Shown in pieces: positions 1 to 6,005 of a stretch of DNA of 13,836 bases. The notes beneath the pieces are model-generated. The model made no database searches. It was not told the DNA's origin and was given only the letters and a program-made list of their open reading frames with translations. Within the stretch, counting starts at the first letter, position 1. The number at the start of each line of letters is the position of its first letter. Source of the DNA: Rickettsiales bacterium (GTDB lineage: Bacteria; Pseudomonadota; Alphaproteobacteria; Rickettsiales; UBA1997); contig JALQXY010000027.1 of NCBI GenBank assembly GCA_023262945.1, forward strand, positions 1-13,836, read 5' to 3'. A program made the position numbers and the translations under genes.

Positions 1-159
1 AACATAGTAAATAATTGGAAAACCATTTTTGGCAACAATTTAAAGCTTGATATTGTCGCAGTAAATTATTTTGGAGAGGATTACTCTCAAGGACCGAATA
101 TTAGGGTTATTTCAGCCAAAAAGATAAAGTCAGATTGTTTAGTTTTTATATGTTTTTAG
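1..159 (+). CDS. C-terminal fragment of an unidentified protein, tail encoded by a repeat
   Basis: Frame 1 is open from the window edge to a TAG at 157-159, while the other two plus frames stop within the first dozen bases. The 52 visible residues (beginning NIVNNWKTIFGNN, with VNYFGEDYSQGP in the middle) have ordinary protein composition, so this looks like the end of a real gene whose start lies outside the window. I do not recognise the family. The last 14 or so codons (AKKIKSDCLVFICF) lie in the right half of the repeat that recurs at 6790-6959 and 13610-13773, so the present C-terminus is supplied by repeat DNA. Either the repeat replaced the original tail or the gene has been extended into it. 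The gene precedes nuoA by about 195 bp and seems to be a separate transcription unit, because nuoA has its own promoter. Confidence 0.6.
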   Translation, partial: NIVNNWKTIFGNNLKLDIVAVNYFGEDYSQGPNIRVISAKKIKSDCLVFICF

Positions 160-173
160 GTGGGAATTGGTAT
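114..173 (+). repeat. Palindromic repeat, copy A (right half only)
   Basis: These 60 bases match the right halves of the copies at 6790-6959 and 13610-13773 with only a few differences. They share the block around AAAAAGATAAAGTCAGATTG and end in GGTGGGAATTGGTAT. That end is the inverted complement, with one mismatch, of the left end of the family (ATACCAATTCCCATCTA). The left half is absent; coding sequence of the preceding ORF sits there instead. The copy overlaps the end of that ORF and provides its stop codon. Confidence 0.8.
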
Positions 174-190
174 TATATCAGGCCATTAAT

Positions 191-223
191 GTCGTGATCT
201 AACGACCTAAACCAATTTTTTTT
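191..223 (+). terminator. Weak stem-loop followed by T-tract, possible terminator
   Basis: GTCGT (191-195) can pair with ACGAC (202-206) across a six-base loop, and a run of eight T starts at 216. The stem is short and nine bases separate it from the T-tract, so this is not a textbook intrinsic terminator. It lies between the end of the first ORF and the nuoA promoter, where a terminator would be expected. A competing pairing of AAACCAA (209-215) with TTGGTTT (234-240) would overlap the promoter -35 region. Confidence 0.3.
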
Positions 224-224
224 A

Positions 225-253
225 TTGACGTATTTGGTTTAAATAACTATTAT
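225..253 (+). promoter_or_regulatory. Sigma70-type promoter for nuoA
   Basis: TTGACG at 225-230 is separated by exactly 17 bases from TATTAT at 248-253, close to the consensus for a housekeeping promoter. Transcription would start near 260 and give a leader of about 95 nt before the nuoA ATG at 355. In such AT-rich DNA a -10-like box alone means little, but the near-perfect -35 box at ideal spacing makes this the best promoter candidate in the window. Confidence 0.55.
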
Positions 254-297
254 ATTGTATATCGCAGTATAAAATATTATTTTTAATTAGATTTTTA

Positions 298-311
298 AAG
301 TATTAATACTT
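298..311. other. 14-bp perfect palindrome in the nuoA leader
   Basis: AAGTATTAATACTT reads identically on both strands. It lies about 40 bp downstream of the predicted nuoA transcription start and 43 bp before the ATG. It could be an operator half-site pair or a small hairpin in the leader. AT-only palindromes arise easily by chance in this composition, so no function is assigned. Confidence 0.3.
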
Positions 312-354
312 ATGTTTCTAAATTTAACCATTTTTAAGAAATAATTAATAAAAT

Positions 355-819
355 ATGCAAGAAACTTCTAATTGTACTGAATGCGATTCTAGCTTGGTTA
401 GTGATTTTGCATCAAAGAGTTTTTTTGATTTTAATCCTCAGCAATTTTTTGCTTTTGATAGTGCAATCGAGCAATATATTCCTGTTCTTATTTTTGCTGC
501 TATTGCCTTGGGATTGTCTTTTTTTATATTGGTTATACCATTTATTATTAACAAAATGCGTCCCGACAGCGAAAAAGATTCACAATATGAATGCGGTTTT
601 GAAGGTGAGGGAAGGGTTAGAAGTGAATTTGATATACAGTTTTACCTAGTGGCAATTCTTTTTATTATTTTTGATTTAGAGGTAGCTTTTCTTTTTCCAT
701 GGGCTGTATCTCTGGGTACAATAGGGGTTTTTGGTTTTTGGTCGATGATGTTATTTTTAACTATATTAACCATTGGCTTTATTTATGAATGGAAGCGTGG
801 CGCTCTTGATTGGAAATAA
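355..819 (+). CDS. nuoA: NADH-quinone oxidoreductase subunit A (NuoA)
   Basis: Small membrane subunit of respiratory complex I, in the arm that links the quinone site to the proton-pumping module. Three hydrophobic segments are seen, at about residues 42-64, 95-117 and 123-143. Between the first two is the family loop with YECGFEG (Cys80), and the FDLE acidic motif in the second (Asp107, Glu109) is also conserved in NuoA. The C-terminus FIYEWKRGALDWK is typical. At 154 aa it is about 30 residues longer than usual. The extra N-terminus (residues 1-36, hydrophilic, two Cys) precedes the normal start region. The next in-frame Met is residue 68, beyond the first membrane segment, so ATG 355 is the only reasonable ATG start; a downstream TTG start cannot be excluded. 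No clear ribosome-binding site is visible. A promoter is predicted at 225-253. Confidence 0.93.
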   Translation: MQETSNCTECDSSLVSDFASKSFFDFNPQQFFAFDSAIEQYIPVLIFAAIALGLSFFILVIPFIINKMRPDSEKDSQYECGFEGEGRVRSEFDIQFYLVAILFIIFDLEVAFLFPWAVSLGTIGVFGFWSMMLFLTILTIGFIYEWKRGALDWK

Positions 820-852
820 TACCGATTATCGTAATTAATTATACATTTAGGT

Positions 853-896
853 AAAATATTTTTTCATATTGTTCATTTTTAGATGGGAATTTGCAT
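853..896 (-). repeat. Palindromic repeat, copy B (end fragment, inverted)
   Basis: Read on the minus strand, this 44-base stretch matches the left end of the repeat family: CCCATCTAAAAATGAACAAT is identical to copy E, with a few changes on either side. The rest of the repeat is missing and the nuoA stop lies only about 33 bp away. It is therefore a truncated, probably old, copy in the nuoA-nuoB spacer, opposite in orientation to the other copies. Confidence 0.75.
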
Positions 897-969
897 AATA
901 CCATTTAACCTGAAAAAAATTGTTAAAATTGAATAATTTACCTTCATTTTTTTTGGCTAAAATAGCTAT

Positions 970-1004
970 AAATCATTGCAACCTATAAATAAGGTTTATG
1001 ATTT
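970..1004 (+). other. Stem-loop in the nuoA-nuoB spacer
   Basis: AAATCAT (970-976) pairs with ATGATTT (998-1004), and AACCT (980-984) pairs with AGGTT (992-996), leaving a small asymmetric internal bulge and a seven-base loop. The 12 paired positions make this the strongest hairpin in the spacer. It is not directly followed by a T-run, so it could be an mRNA processing or stabilising structure between nuoA and nuoB, or a weak terminator. Confidence 0.35.
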
Positions 1005-1017
1005 GTAACATCCATTT

Positions 1018-1046
1018 TTAAGTTAAAATGATATAAGATCTATAAT
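1018..1046 (+). promoter_or_regulatory. Possible promoter for nuoB
   Basis: A perfect TATAAT (1041-1046) is preceded at 17 bases by TTAAGT (1018-1023), a poor -35 match. Transcription would start only a few bases before the nuoB ATG at 1056 and give a nearly leaderless mRNA. This fits the absence of any Shine-Dalgarno sequence there, but TATAAT is frequent by chance in such AT-rich DNA. Confidence 0.3.
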
Positions 1047-1055
1047 TATAAAAAA

Positions 1056-1589
1056 ATGTCGCAAAATATATTGAAAAACTTTAGTCCACTAAATCAAGAT
1101 GCTTTATTAAGTAAGGTTGGTGAAGAGATTAGTAATAAAGGTTTTGTTACTGCTAGGCTTGATGATCTGGCTAACTGGGCTCGTACTGGATCGTTATGGC
1201 CAATGACTTTTGGATTGGCTTGTTGCGCCGTTGAAATGATGCAAACCGCTGCCAGTAGATATGATCTTGATCGTTTTGGTATGATATTTCGTCCTTCTCC
1301 AAGGCAGTCAGATGTTATGATAGTAGCAGGAACTTTAACTAATAAAATGGCTCCAGCTTTACGAAAAGTTTATGATCAAATGGCAGAGCCGCGCTATGTT
1401 ATTTCCATGGGTTCTTGCGCTAATGGTGGTGGTTATTATCACTACTCTTATTCTGTAGTTAGGGGTTGCGATCGTATTGTTCCAGTTGATGTTTATGTTC
1501 CAGGCTGTCCACCGACTGCTGAAGCTTTACTTTATGGAATTATGGTTTTACAAAGAAAAATCAAGCGCACTGGTAGTTTTAGAAGATAA
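1056..1589 (+). CDS. nuoB: NADH-quinone oxidoreductase subunit B (NuoB)
   Basis: Peripheral-arm subunit of complex I that carries the terminal iron-sulfur cluster N2, which passes electrons to quinone. The four cluster ligands are visible: the adjacent pair Cys56-Cys57 in FGLACCAVEMM, Cys121 in MGSCANGGG and Cys151 in PGCPPTAEALLYG. The RFGMIFRPSPRQSDVMIVAGT segment (about 73-93) and the quinone-side region are intact. At 177 aa it has normal length. The ATG start gives a short hydrophilic N-terminus as in homologues. nuoC begins 10 bp after the stop, so the two are surely co-transcribed. nuoA is unusually far upstream (236 bp, with a repeat remnant between). Confidence 0.97.
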   Translation: MSQNILKNFSPLNQDALLSKVGEEISNKGFVTARLDDLANWARTGSLWPMTFGLACCAVEMMQTAASRYDLDRFGMIFRPSPRQSDVMIVAGTLTNKMAPALRKVYDQMAEPRYVISMGSCANGGGYYHYSYSVVRGCDRIVPVDVYVPGCPPTAEALLYGIMVLQRKIKRTGSFRR

Positions 1590-1599
1590 TTATATTACA

Positions 1600-2181
1600 A
1601 TGATTCAAGATCTTAAGCAACAATTAAAATATATTAGGCAAAATTCTCCTATTAATATTATAAAGTCAGCGACTTGTCATGACAATTTAATAATATATAT
1701 CATGGCTGATGATTTGCCAGTTTTTTTGCAGTTTTTAAAAGATGATAAAGAGCTCTCATTTAAAACTTTGCTTGATATTTTTGGTGCAGATATGCTTGAG
1801 AAGCAGGCGGTTAGATTTGAAGTTATTTACAATTTATTAAGTTATAAATTAAACAATCGCATCACTATCAAAGTTTCAGTTGATGATGAAAAGGTGCCAA
1901 CAGTTAAGAAGGTTTTTGCATCTGCGCCTTGGTATGAAAGAGAAGTTTTTGATATGTATGGTATAAAATTTTCAGGCAATACTGATTTACGAAGGATTTT
2001 AACTGATTATGACTTTAAAGGCCATCCTTTGCGTAAAGATTTTCCTTTAACTGGTTATGAAGAAGTTAGATATGATGAAGATCAAAAAAAAGTAATATAT
2101 GAACCTGTAAAATTGATGCAAGAATTTCGTGAGTTTGATTTTGAAATGCCATGGTCTGGTATATTAAAAGATAAAAATTAA
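1600..2181 (+). CDS. nuoC: NADH-quinone oxidoreductase subunit C (NuoC)
   Basis: Thirty-kDa-type subunit of the complex I peripheral arm. The family signature is seen as APWYEREVFDMYG (residues 109-121, with Glu113, Arg114, Glu115, Asp118 and Gly121), followed by RRILTDYDFKGHPLRKDFPL. The C-terminal region with EPVKLMQEFREFDFEMPW is also typical. The open frame extends upstream to 1477 inside nuoB, but that part is only an overlap. ATG 1600, 10 bp after the nuoB stop, gives 193 aa and the normal N-terminus (MIQDLKQQLKYI). It is a stand-alone NuoC, not fused to NuoD, and nuoD does not follow: the next gene encodes an unrelated membrane protein. Confidence 0.95.
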   Translation: MIQDLKQQLKYIRQNSPINIIKSATCHDNLIIYIMADDLPVFLQFLKDDKELSFKTLLDIFGADMLEKQAVRFEVIYNLLSYKLNNRITIKVSVDDEKVPTVKKVFASAPWYEREVFDMYGIKFSGNTDLRRILTDYDFKGHPLRKDFPLTGYEEVRYDEDQKKVIYEPVKLMQEFREFDFEMPWSGILKDKN

Positions 2182-2240
2182 TTATGATAGGGTGCTTAAT
2201 AATTTAAAAATGATTTAAATTAGATAGAATTTTGTAACAT

Positions 2241-2651
2241 ATGAAGCAATATTTAAAAAAAATCAAAGAATCTTTTTTTAAAGCATCTAAGGGTGAAGAG
2301 GTTTTTTTTAGAGTTATTTGGTTTTGGGGAGTGTTGTTTTATATTGTAAGCTTTTTTTTGGAAAAGGCAATTCAGGCTATATTCTGGAAATTCTTTTCTT
2401 TTATGATATCATTGATAACGATTTCATATTTTGTGTGGCATATATATGCTATTCATAAATGCAAACCAAAACGTAAAAAGTTAACTAAAATAGAGAAAAA
2501 AATAATCAAACAAAAGGCCAAACAACAATTCCTAAAAACATTTATGAAAAAGCTATTATTGCAGCAATCATGGTCAAAATGGAAATCAGAAACAGTAATA
2601 ACGGCAATTGATCTTTACATTATTTTGCATTTTGCTACTTATGTTATTTGA
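2241..2651 (+). CDS. Small membrane protein of unknown function
   Basis: I do not recognise this 136-aa protein. It starts with a lysine-rich amphipathic stretch. Two hydrophobic, aromatic-rich segments follow, at about residues 22-41 (FFRVIWFWGVLFYIVSFF) and 47-70 (many Phe/Ile/Tyr). Next comes a strongly basic segment, about 73-107, rich in Lys (CKPKRKKLTKIEKKIIKQK). The C-terminus (about 118-136) is hydrophobic again, perhaps a third membrane segment. By the positive-inside rule the basic middle is cytoplasmic. It lies 59 bp after nuoC on the same strand and may be co-transcribed, but nothing ties it to complex I. The codon composition matches its neighbours and the ATG has no visible ribosome-binding site. 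The end lies just before repeat copy C. Confidence 0.65.
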   Translation: MKQYLKKIKESFFKASKGEEVFFRVIWFWGVLFYIVSFFLEKAIQAIFWKFFSFMISLITISYFVWHIYAIHKCKPKRKKLTKIEKKIIKQKAKQQFLKTFMKKLLLQQSWSKWKSETVITAIDLYIILHFATYVI

Positions 2652-2714
2652 TTTTGAATATAGATTTGCAAATAACAAATTAACTTTTTTGGATATAAAT
2701 CTCCAAAAAGCCTT

Positions 2715-2873
2715 ATACCAATTCCCATCTAAAAATGAACAACATGACAAAATATTTTTGAGTATAAAATTTAGAGAAAAAATCGATTGTATCGTGATAT
2801 GCAAAGATTTTTTTTTAAATTTTAGACCAAAAAGATAAAGCATAAATGGATAATTGATTATAATAACTGGTAT
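2715..2873 (+). repeat. Palindromic repeat, copy C (diverged centre)
   Basis: The left end ATACCAATTCCCATCTA and the following AAAATGAACAACATGACAAA match copies D and E almost perfectly. A right-half block (TTTTAGACCAAAAAGATAAAG, near 2820-2840) also matches, and GGTAT at 2869-2873 marks a degraded right end. The centre (about 2775-2815) is unlike the other copies. The repeat fills most of the spacer between the convergent genes ending at 2651 (plus) and 2886 (minus), where a two-way terminator would be useful. Confidence 0.75.
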
Positions 2874-2885
2874 TAGCTCAATAAT

Positions 2886-3377
2886 TTAATTATTAATAAA
2901 TGGTATTGCAATTTCTAGAGCCAAAATTACAGATGATTTTCTTATAGCTGATCTATCGCCAGTAAGGTTAAATTTTCTTGTTGTTAATCGATTCTTTGTC
3001 GAAATACCAATATAAACAAGCCCAACGGGTTTTGATTGCGTGCTACCATTAGGGCCAGCAATGCCACTTATAGCAATAGCGATATCGCTTTTTGTTTTTA
3101 TTAAAGCTCCCTGCGACATTTCTTTTACCGTCTCTTTGCTAACTGCGCCAAATTTTAATAATGTGTCTTTTTTTACTCCTAAAATATCCATTTTAGCTTG
3201 ATTGCTATAAGTAACAAACCCATAACTAAATATATCAGAAGCGCCATTAATTTCAGTAAATATTGCTGATAGGAGACCTCCTGTACAGGATTCGGCAAAA
3301 GTTATTTTAAGATTGTTTTTTCTTAGATTATTAGATATTTTCTGAGCTTTACTTAAAAGCGATTGATCAAAATGCAT
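2886..3377 (-). CDS. pncC: CinA-family nicotinamide-nucleotide amidase (PncC-type, single domain)
   Basis: CinA C-terminal domain protein. Characterised members deamidate nicotinamide mononucleotide to nicotinate mononucleotide, recycling NAD breakdown products. The visible signature is FAESCTGGLLSA with the presumed nucleophile Ser30, followed by the YSNQAK segment (Tyr57, Lys62), FGAVSKETVKEMSQGA, AISGIAGPNGST and the GDR segment (Arg142). At 163 aa it is a complete stand-alone domain and lacks the N-terminal MoaB/MogA-like domain of two-domain CinA. The ATG at 3377 gives the usual short N-terminus. It lies only 18 bp downstream of the SRP RNA gene on the same strand, so the two may share a promoter. 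Function is inferred from the family. Confidence 0.92.
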   Translation of the reverse strand: MHFDQSLLSKAQKISNNLRKNNLKITFAESCTGGLLSAIFTEINGASDIFSYGFVTYSNQAKMDILGVKKDTLLKFGAVSKETVKEMSQGALIKTKSDIAIAISGIAGPNGSTQSKPVGLVYIGISTKNRLTTRKFNLTGDRSAIRKSSVILALEIAIPFINN

Positions 3378-3395
3378 TGGTTGAGATTTTGAAGT

Positions 3396-3473
3396 GAGAG
3401 TGACCCGCTTTTAGCCATTCTGAGCTGCTTCTTTTCAGATCTGACTCGGTAAATGATAAAAACGCCCACTCTC
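3396..3473 (-). ncRNA. ffs: Signal recognition particle RNA (4.5S RNA)
   Basis: Read on the minus strand, this 78-nt segment has the hallmark SRP RNA domain IV hairpin. GTCAGATCTGAAAAGAAGCA, followed by GC, corresponds to the universally conserved GTCAGGTCCGGAAGGAAGCAGC of bacterial 4.5S RNA, including the apical tetraloop region and the asymmetric AGCAGC loop that binds Ffh. It is preceded by TTTACC as in E. coli. The ends pair as a closing helix: GAGAGTG (5') with CACTCTC (3'). It is clearly richer in G and C than its surroundings, as expected for a structured RNA. It partners Ffh in co-translational targeting to the membrane. True ends may extend a few bases. A promoter is predicted at 3482-3509. 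Location near dnaX is familiar in alphaproteobacteria, but here it is divergent from dnaX. Confidence 0.88.
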
Positions 3474-3481
3474 TATTTATT

Positions 3482-3509
3482 AATTTAAATTTAATTTTAG
3501 CAATTTCAA
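3482..3509 (-). promoter_or_regulatory. Probable promoter of the SRP RNA gene (and cinA)
   Basis: On the minus strand TTGAAA (plus-strand 3504-3509) is 16 bases upstream of TAAATT (3482-3487). The predicted start is about seven bases later, near 3474, which coincides with the first base of the closing helix of the SRP RNA. That agreement with the RNA end is the main support. The boxes themselves are only moderate matches. Confidence 0.45.
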
Positions 3510-3629
3510 TATTAATTTGATGAATTGCATTATTAATTTATCGTATCAAAGTTAGAAATATTAAATAGTTACTTAAAAAATTGAACCATTTATATTTATA
3601 ATAATTTACAAAGTCTAACCTATTAATAA

Positions 3630-3657
3630 TTGTTTATTGATAGATTATGGCTAAAAT
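3630..3657 (+). promoter_or_regulatory. Possible promoter for dnaX
   Basis: TTGTTT (3630-3635) and TAAAAT (3652-3657) are separated by 16 bases and would start transcription near 3664, 15 nt before the dnaX ATG. An alternative is TTGAAC at 3581-3586 with TAATTT at 3602-3607 (15-base spacer). The spacer 3510-3678 holds nothing else that I can identify. The choice between the two is uncertain. Confidence 0.3.
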
Positions 3658-3678
3658 TTTTAAATAATTTAAACTGAT

Positions 3679-4926
3679 ATGTCTTCATATCTTGCCTTAG
3701 CAAGAAAATATAGGCCGCAGGATTTTTCTCAATTAATTGGTCAAGACGCATTGGTAAGAGTCTTGAGAAATTCAATTAAGCAAAATAAAATACATCATGC
3801 TTTTATTTTGACTGGTATTCGTGGAATTGGCAAGACCACCACTGCAAGAATTATCGCTAAAACAATTAATTGTCTTGATGAAAATGCTGCAAATAGCGCA
3901 ACCGCTTGCAACAAATGTGATAGTTGCATTGCAATCACTAACTCCAATAATCAAGATGTTGTAGAGTTTGACGCTGCTAGTAAAACTGGTGTTGATGATA
4001 TACGTCAAATTATTGAATCTATTGCTTACGCACCAGTTAGCGCCAAATACAAAATTTACATTATTGATGAAGTTCATATGTTAAGCAATAGCGCATTTAA
4101 CGCATTACTTAAAACCCTAGAAGAGCCTCCGCAAAGGGTTAAATTTATTTTCGCCACTACTGAGATAAAAAAGGTTCCTGTAACTATATTATCGCGCTGT
4201 ATGCGTTTTGATTTAAGAAGGCTTGATGAAGAAGAAATTTCTTTGCATATTAAAAATATTTTACAAAAAGAAGGTTTTGAATTTGATAATAAATCGCTCG
4301 AAATTATTGGCAAAATGTCGGAAGGCTCTATTCGAGATTCTTTGTCGCTTACGGATCAAATTTTAGCAGCAAGTAATTACAGCAAAACAACTTCTTACGA
4401 TGATTTACAAGATTTATTAGGTCTTAACGATATTAATCAAGTAATTGATTTATTAATATCTTTATTAAAAGGCGATGTTAAACGATCATTGAGTTGTTTT
4501 AATCATTTTTATTCTCAATCCTCTGATGTGTTAAGGATTGTAAAAGATCTTATGTCTTTAATACATGATGCCTCTTTATTGAAAGTAGATAAAAATTATA
4601 AATTAACTGGTTATTCACAAATACAATTAGACAATCTTTACAAAATATCTAAAGAAGTTTCGCTTGATTGCCTAAATCGTTTTTGGCAAATACTAACTAA
4701 ATCATACAACGATGTTTCTTTTTCAATATCCGCTAAAATGGCTGGCGAGATGTTGATATTAAGATTATGCCACATTATAGCTATACCTAATTTGCAACAA
4801 ATATTAATTAATTTAAACAAAAAAGAAGATAAAGTTGTAGTGCAAAATAATAGCGACAATCATAATCAAAATGATGATATCGTAAATGAAATTCTAAGAA
4901 ATTTCGAAGGTTCTAAAATAATTTAA
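3679..4926 (+). CDS. dnaX: DNA polymerase III subunit gamma/tau (DnaX), short form
   Basis: AAA+ ATPase of the clamp loader that opens and places the sliding clamp for the replicative polymerase. Visible elements in order are: N-terminal YRPQDFSQLIGQD; Walker A GIRGIGKT (46-53); four zinc-binding cysteines (Cys65, 77, 80, 83); Walker B IIDEVHML (128-135) followed by NALLKTLEEPP; sensor 1 FATTE (158-162); the SRC motif with Arg173; and sensor 2 GSIRDSLSLTDQ (216-227). The collar domain then runs to about residue 375. At 415 aa it ends soon after domain III with a short Asn/Asp-rich tail. It therefore resembles the gamma form of E. coli and lacks the tau C-terminus that binds DnaB and the polymerase alpha subunit. 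The next gene starts 15 bp after the stop. Confidence 0.96.
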   Translation: MSSYLALARKYRPQDFSQLIGQDALVRVLRNSIKQNKIHHAFILTGIRGIGKTTTARIIAKTINCLDENAANSATACNKCDSCIAITNSNNQDVVEFDAASKTGVDDIRQIIESIAYAPVSAKYKIYIIDEVHMLSNSAFNALLKTLEEPPQRVKFIFATTEIKKVPVTILSRCMRFDLRRLDEEEISLHIKNILQKEGFEFDNKSLEIIGKMSEGSIRDSLSLTDQILAASNYSKTTSYDDLQDLLGLNDINQVIDLLISLLKGDVKRSLSCFNHFYSQSSDVLRIVKDLMSLIHDASLLKVDKNYKLTGYSQIQLDNLYKISKEVSLDCLNRFWQILTKSYNDVSFSISAKMAGEMLILRLCHIIAIPNLQQILINLNKKEDKVVVQNNSDNHNQNDDIVNEILRNFEGSKII

Positions 4927-4941
4927 TATATTTTTTTATTT

Positions 4942-5997
4942 ATGTCTCAACAAAGAAAAGCTAGAATTTTATGTGTCGAAGATGAGCAAGATATTAGGGA
5001 TAATATTTCAGAGATTCTAAGAGATGAGGGTTTTGAAGTTTTTGAAGCATACAACGGTAAAAGTGGCTACGAATCATTTTTAAAAAATAAACCAGATTTG
5101 ATAATCTCAGACGTTATGATGCCAGATGTAGATGGATATGGATTACTAAAGCTGGTGCGAGAAAATAACACTACTCGTTGTCAAAATGTTCCTTTTATAT
5201 TTCTTACTGCCTTGGGCCAGAAACATGATATTGTTAAAGGAGTTAATATGTTGGCCAATGATTATTTGATAAAGCCAATAGATTTTGATTTAATGATTGC
5301 CAAAATTAAAGAAAAGCTCGTTAATTTTTTTAATCTTGAGGGCCAGTATGATAAAAATGTTAAAAATATTAAAAGCCAAGTTTCTCTTATTCTTAGTCAG
5401 GATTTATTAAACTACCTTAAAATCATAACTAATACAGCTGCAATATTAAAAGATGAGCCTTATGGTCCATTGCCGCATCGTAAATATTTTCAAGATTTTG
5501 AGAAAATTTATGATAATGCAATTAAATTGCGCGCTGCAATTGATAATTCGCTAGATGAAAAAGTCATAGATTATAAGCTTAATGCTAATGAAGAAGTTTT
5601 TGATGTAAAATTGTTATTGAGTGATTTGATATCAACCTTAAATCAAAAATATCGCGATAAAATCATTATTGAGACTGGCTTTGATGATGAAAAATTACCA
5701 AGAGTAAAAATTGATAAATTGATAATTAGCGAAGCTTTAAAAAAAATTCTATCCTTTATATTTAAAGTTGATGTTGCGTGCAATATAAAAATCAGAATAA
5801 TGATTGATCATCTTGATCAAATGATTTTAGTGTTTGCAATTTCCAGTGATTTGGGAGATATTGGTTCAAGTGTTAAAATTGATGAAAGTCCTATTAATTC
5901 AATTTTAAGTCAGCAGAATTGCAATTTTGAAGTAGTTGACAATCAAGAAAATACCATGATTTTAGTTATTCCTTCATATCGTATTATAAACTCTTAG
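4942..5997 (+). CDS. Response-regulator receiver protein with degenerate histidine-kinase-like C-terminus
   Basis: Residues 7-128 are a complete receiver domain: acidic pocket Glu13/Asp14, phosphoacceptor Asp57 in IISDVMMPDVDG, Thr89 in FLTALG and Lys111 in YLIKPID. The rest (about 140-351) aligns by eye with the dimerisation and ATPase domains of alphaproteobacterial sensor kinases. The segment ILSQDLLNYLKII (150-162) sits where a SHELRTPLNAII H-box would be, and DEPYGPLPHRKYFQDFEKIY (171-190) matches the usual FGPL...KYxEYAxDI stretch. The phosphorylatable His is replaced by Gln153, and the N-box and glycine-rich ATP-lid motifs are not recognisable. It is therefore probably a receiver fused to a pseudokinase, perhaps a phosphorylation-controlled scaffold or dimerisation module. 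No DNA-binding domain is seen. It lies between dnaX (15 bp) and an ABC ATPase gene (8 bp), likely in one transcript. Confidence 0.85.
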   Translation: MSQQRKARILCVEDEQDIRDNISEILRDEGFEVFEAYNGKSGYESFLKNKPDLIISDVMMPDVDGYGLLKLVRENNTTRCQNVPFIFLTALGQKHDIVKGVNMLANDYLIKPIDFDLMIAKIKEKLVNFFNLEGQYDKNVKNIKSQVSLILSQDLLNYLKIITNTAAILKDEPYGPLPHRKYFQDFEKIYDNAIKLRAAIDNSLDEKVIDYKLNANEEVFDVKLLLSDLISTLNQKYRDKIIIETGFDDEKLPRVKIDKLIISEALKKILSFIFKVDVACNIKIRIMIDHLDQMILVFAISSDLGDIGSSVKIDESPINSILSQQNCNFEVVDNQENTMILVIPSYRIINS

Positions 5998-6005
5998 TTG
6001 CGTCA

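Noticed and set aside
1477..1599. Upstream extension of the nuoC frame inside nuoB
   Set aside because: It overlaps the highly conserved nuoB end in another frame and has no NuoC-like sequence; ATG 1600 gives the normal protein.
2586..2843. Overlapping ORFs on both strands (2608-2838 plus, 2586-2843 minus)
   Set aside because: They consist of repeat copy C and the 3' end of the neighbouring gene in other frames, with low-complexity Phe/Lys/Asn-rich translations.
3396..3473. Possible tRNA because of 78-nt length and a 7-bp terminal stem
   Set aside because: No T-loop (TTCRA) or D-loop consensus and no CCA-side features. The conserved SRP domain IV sequence on the minus strand explains the structure.
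4818..4825. A6G run in dnaX resembling the E. coli frameshift site
   Set aside because: The run is not in the frame needed for the A AAA AAG slip, and a -1 shift would meet a stop within a few codons very near the normal end, so no distinct product would result.
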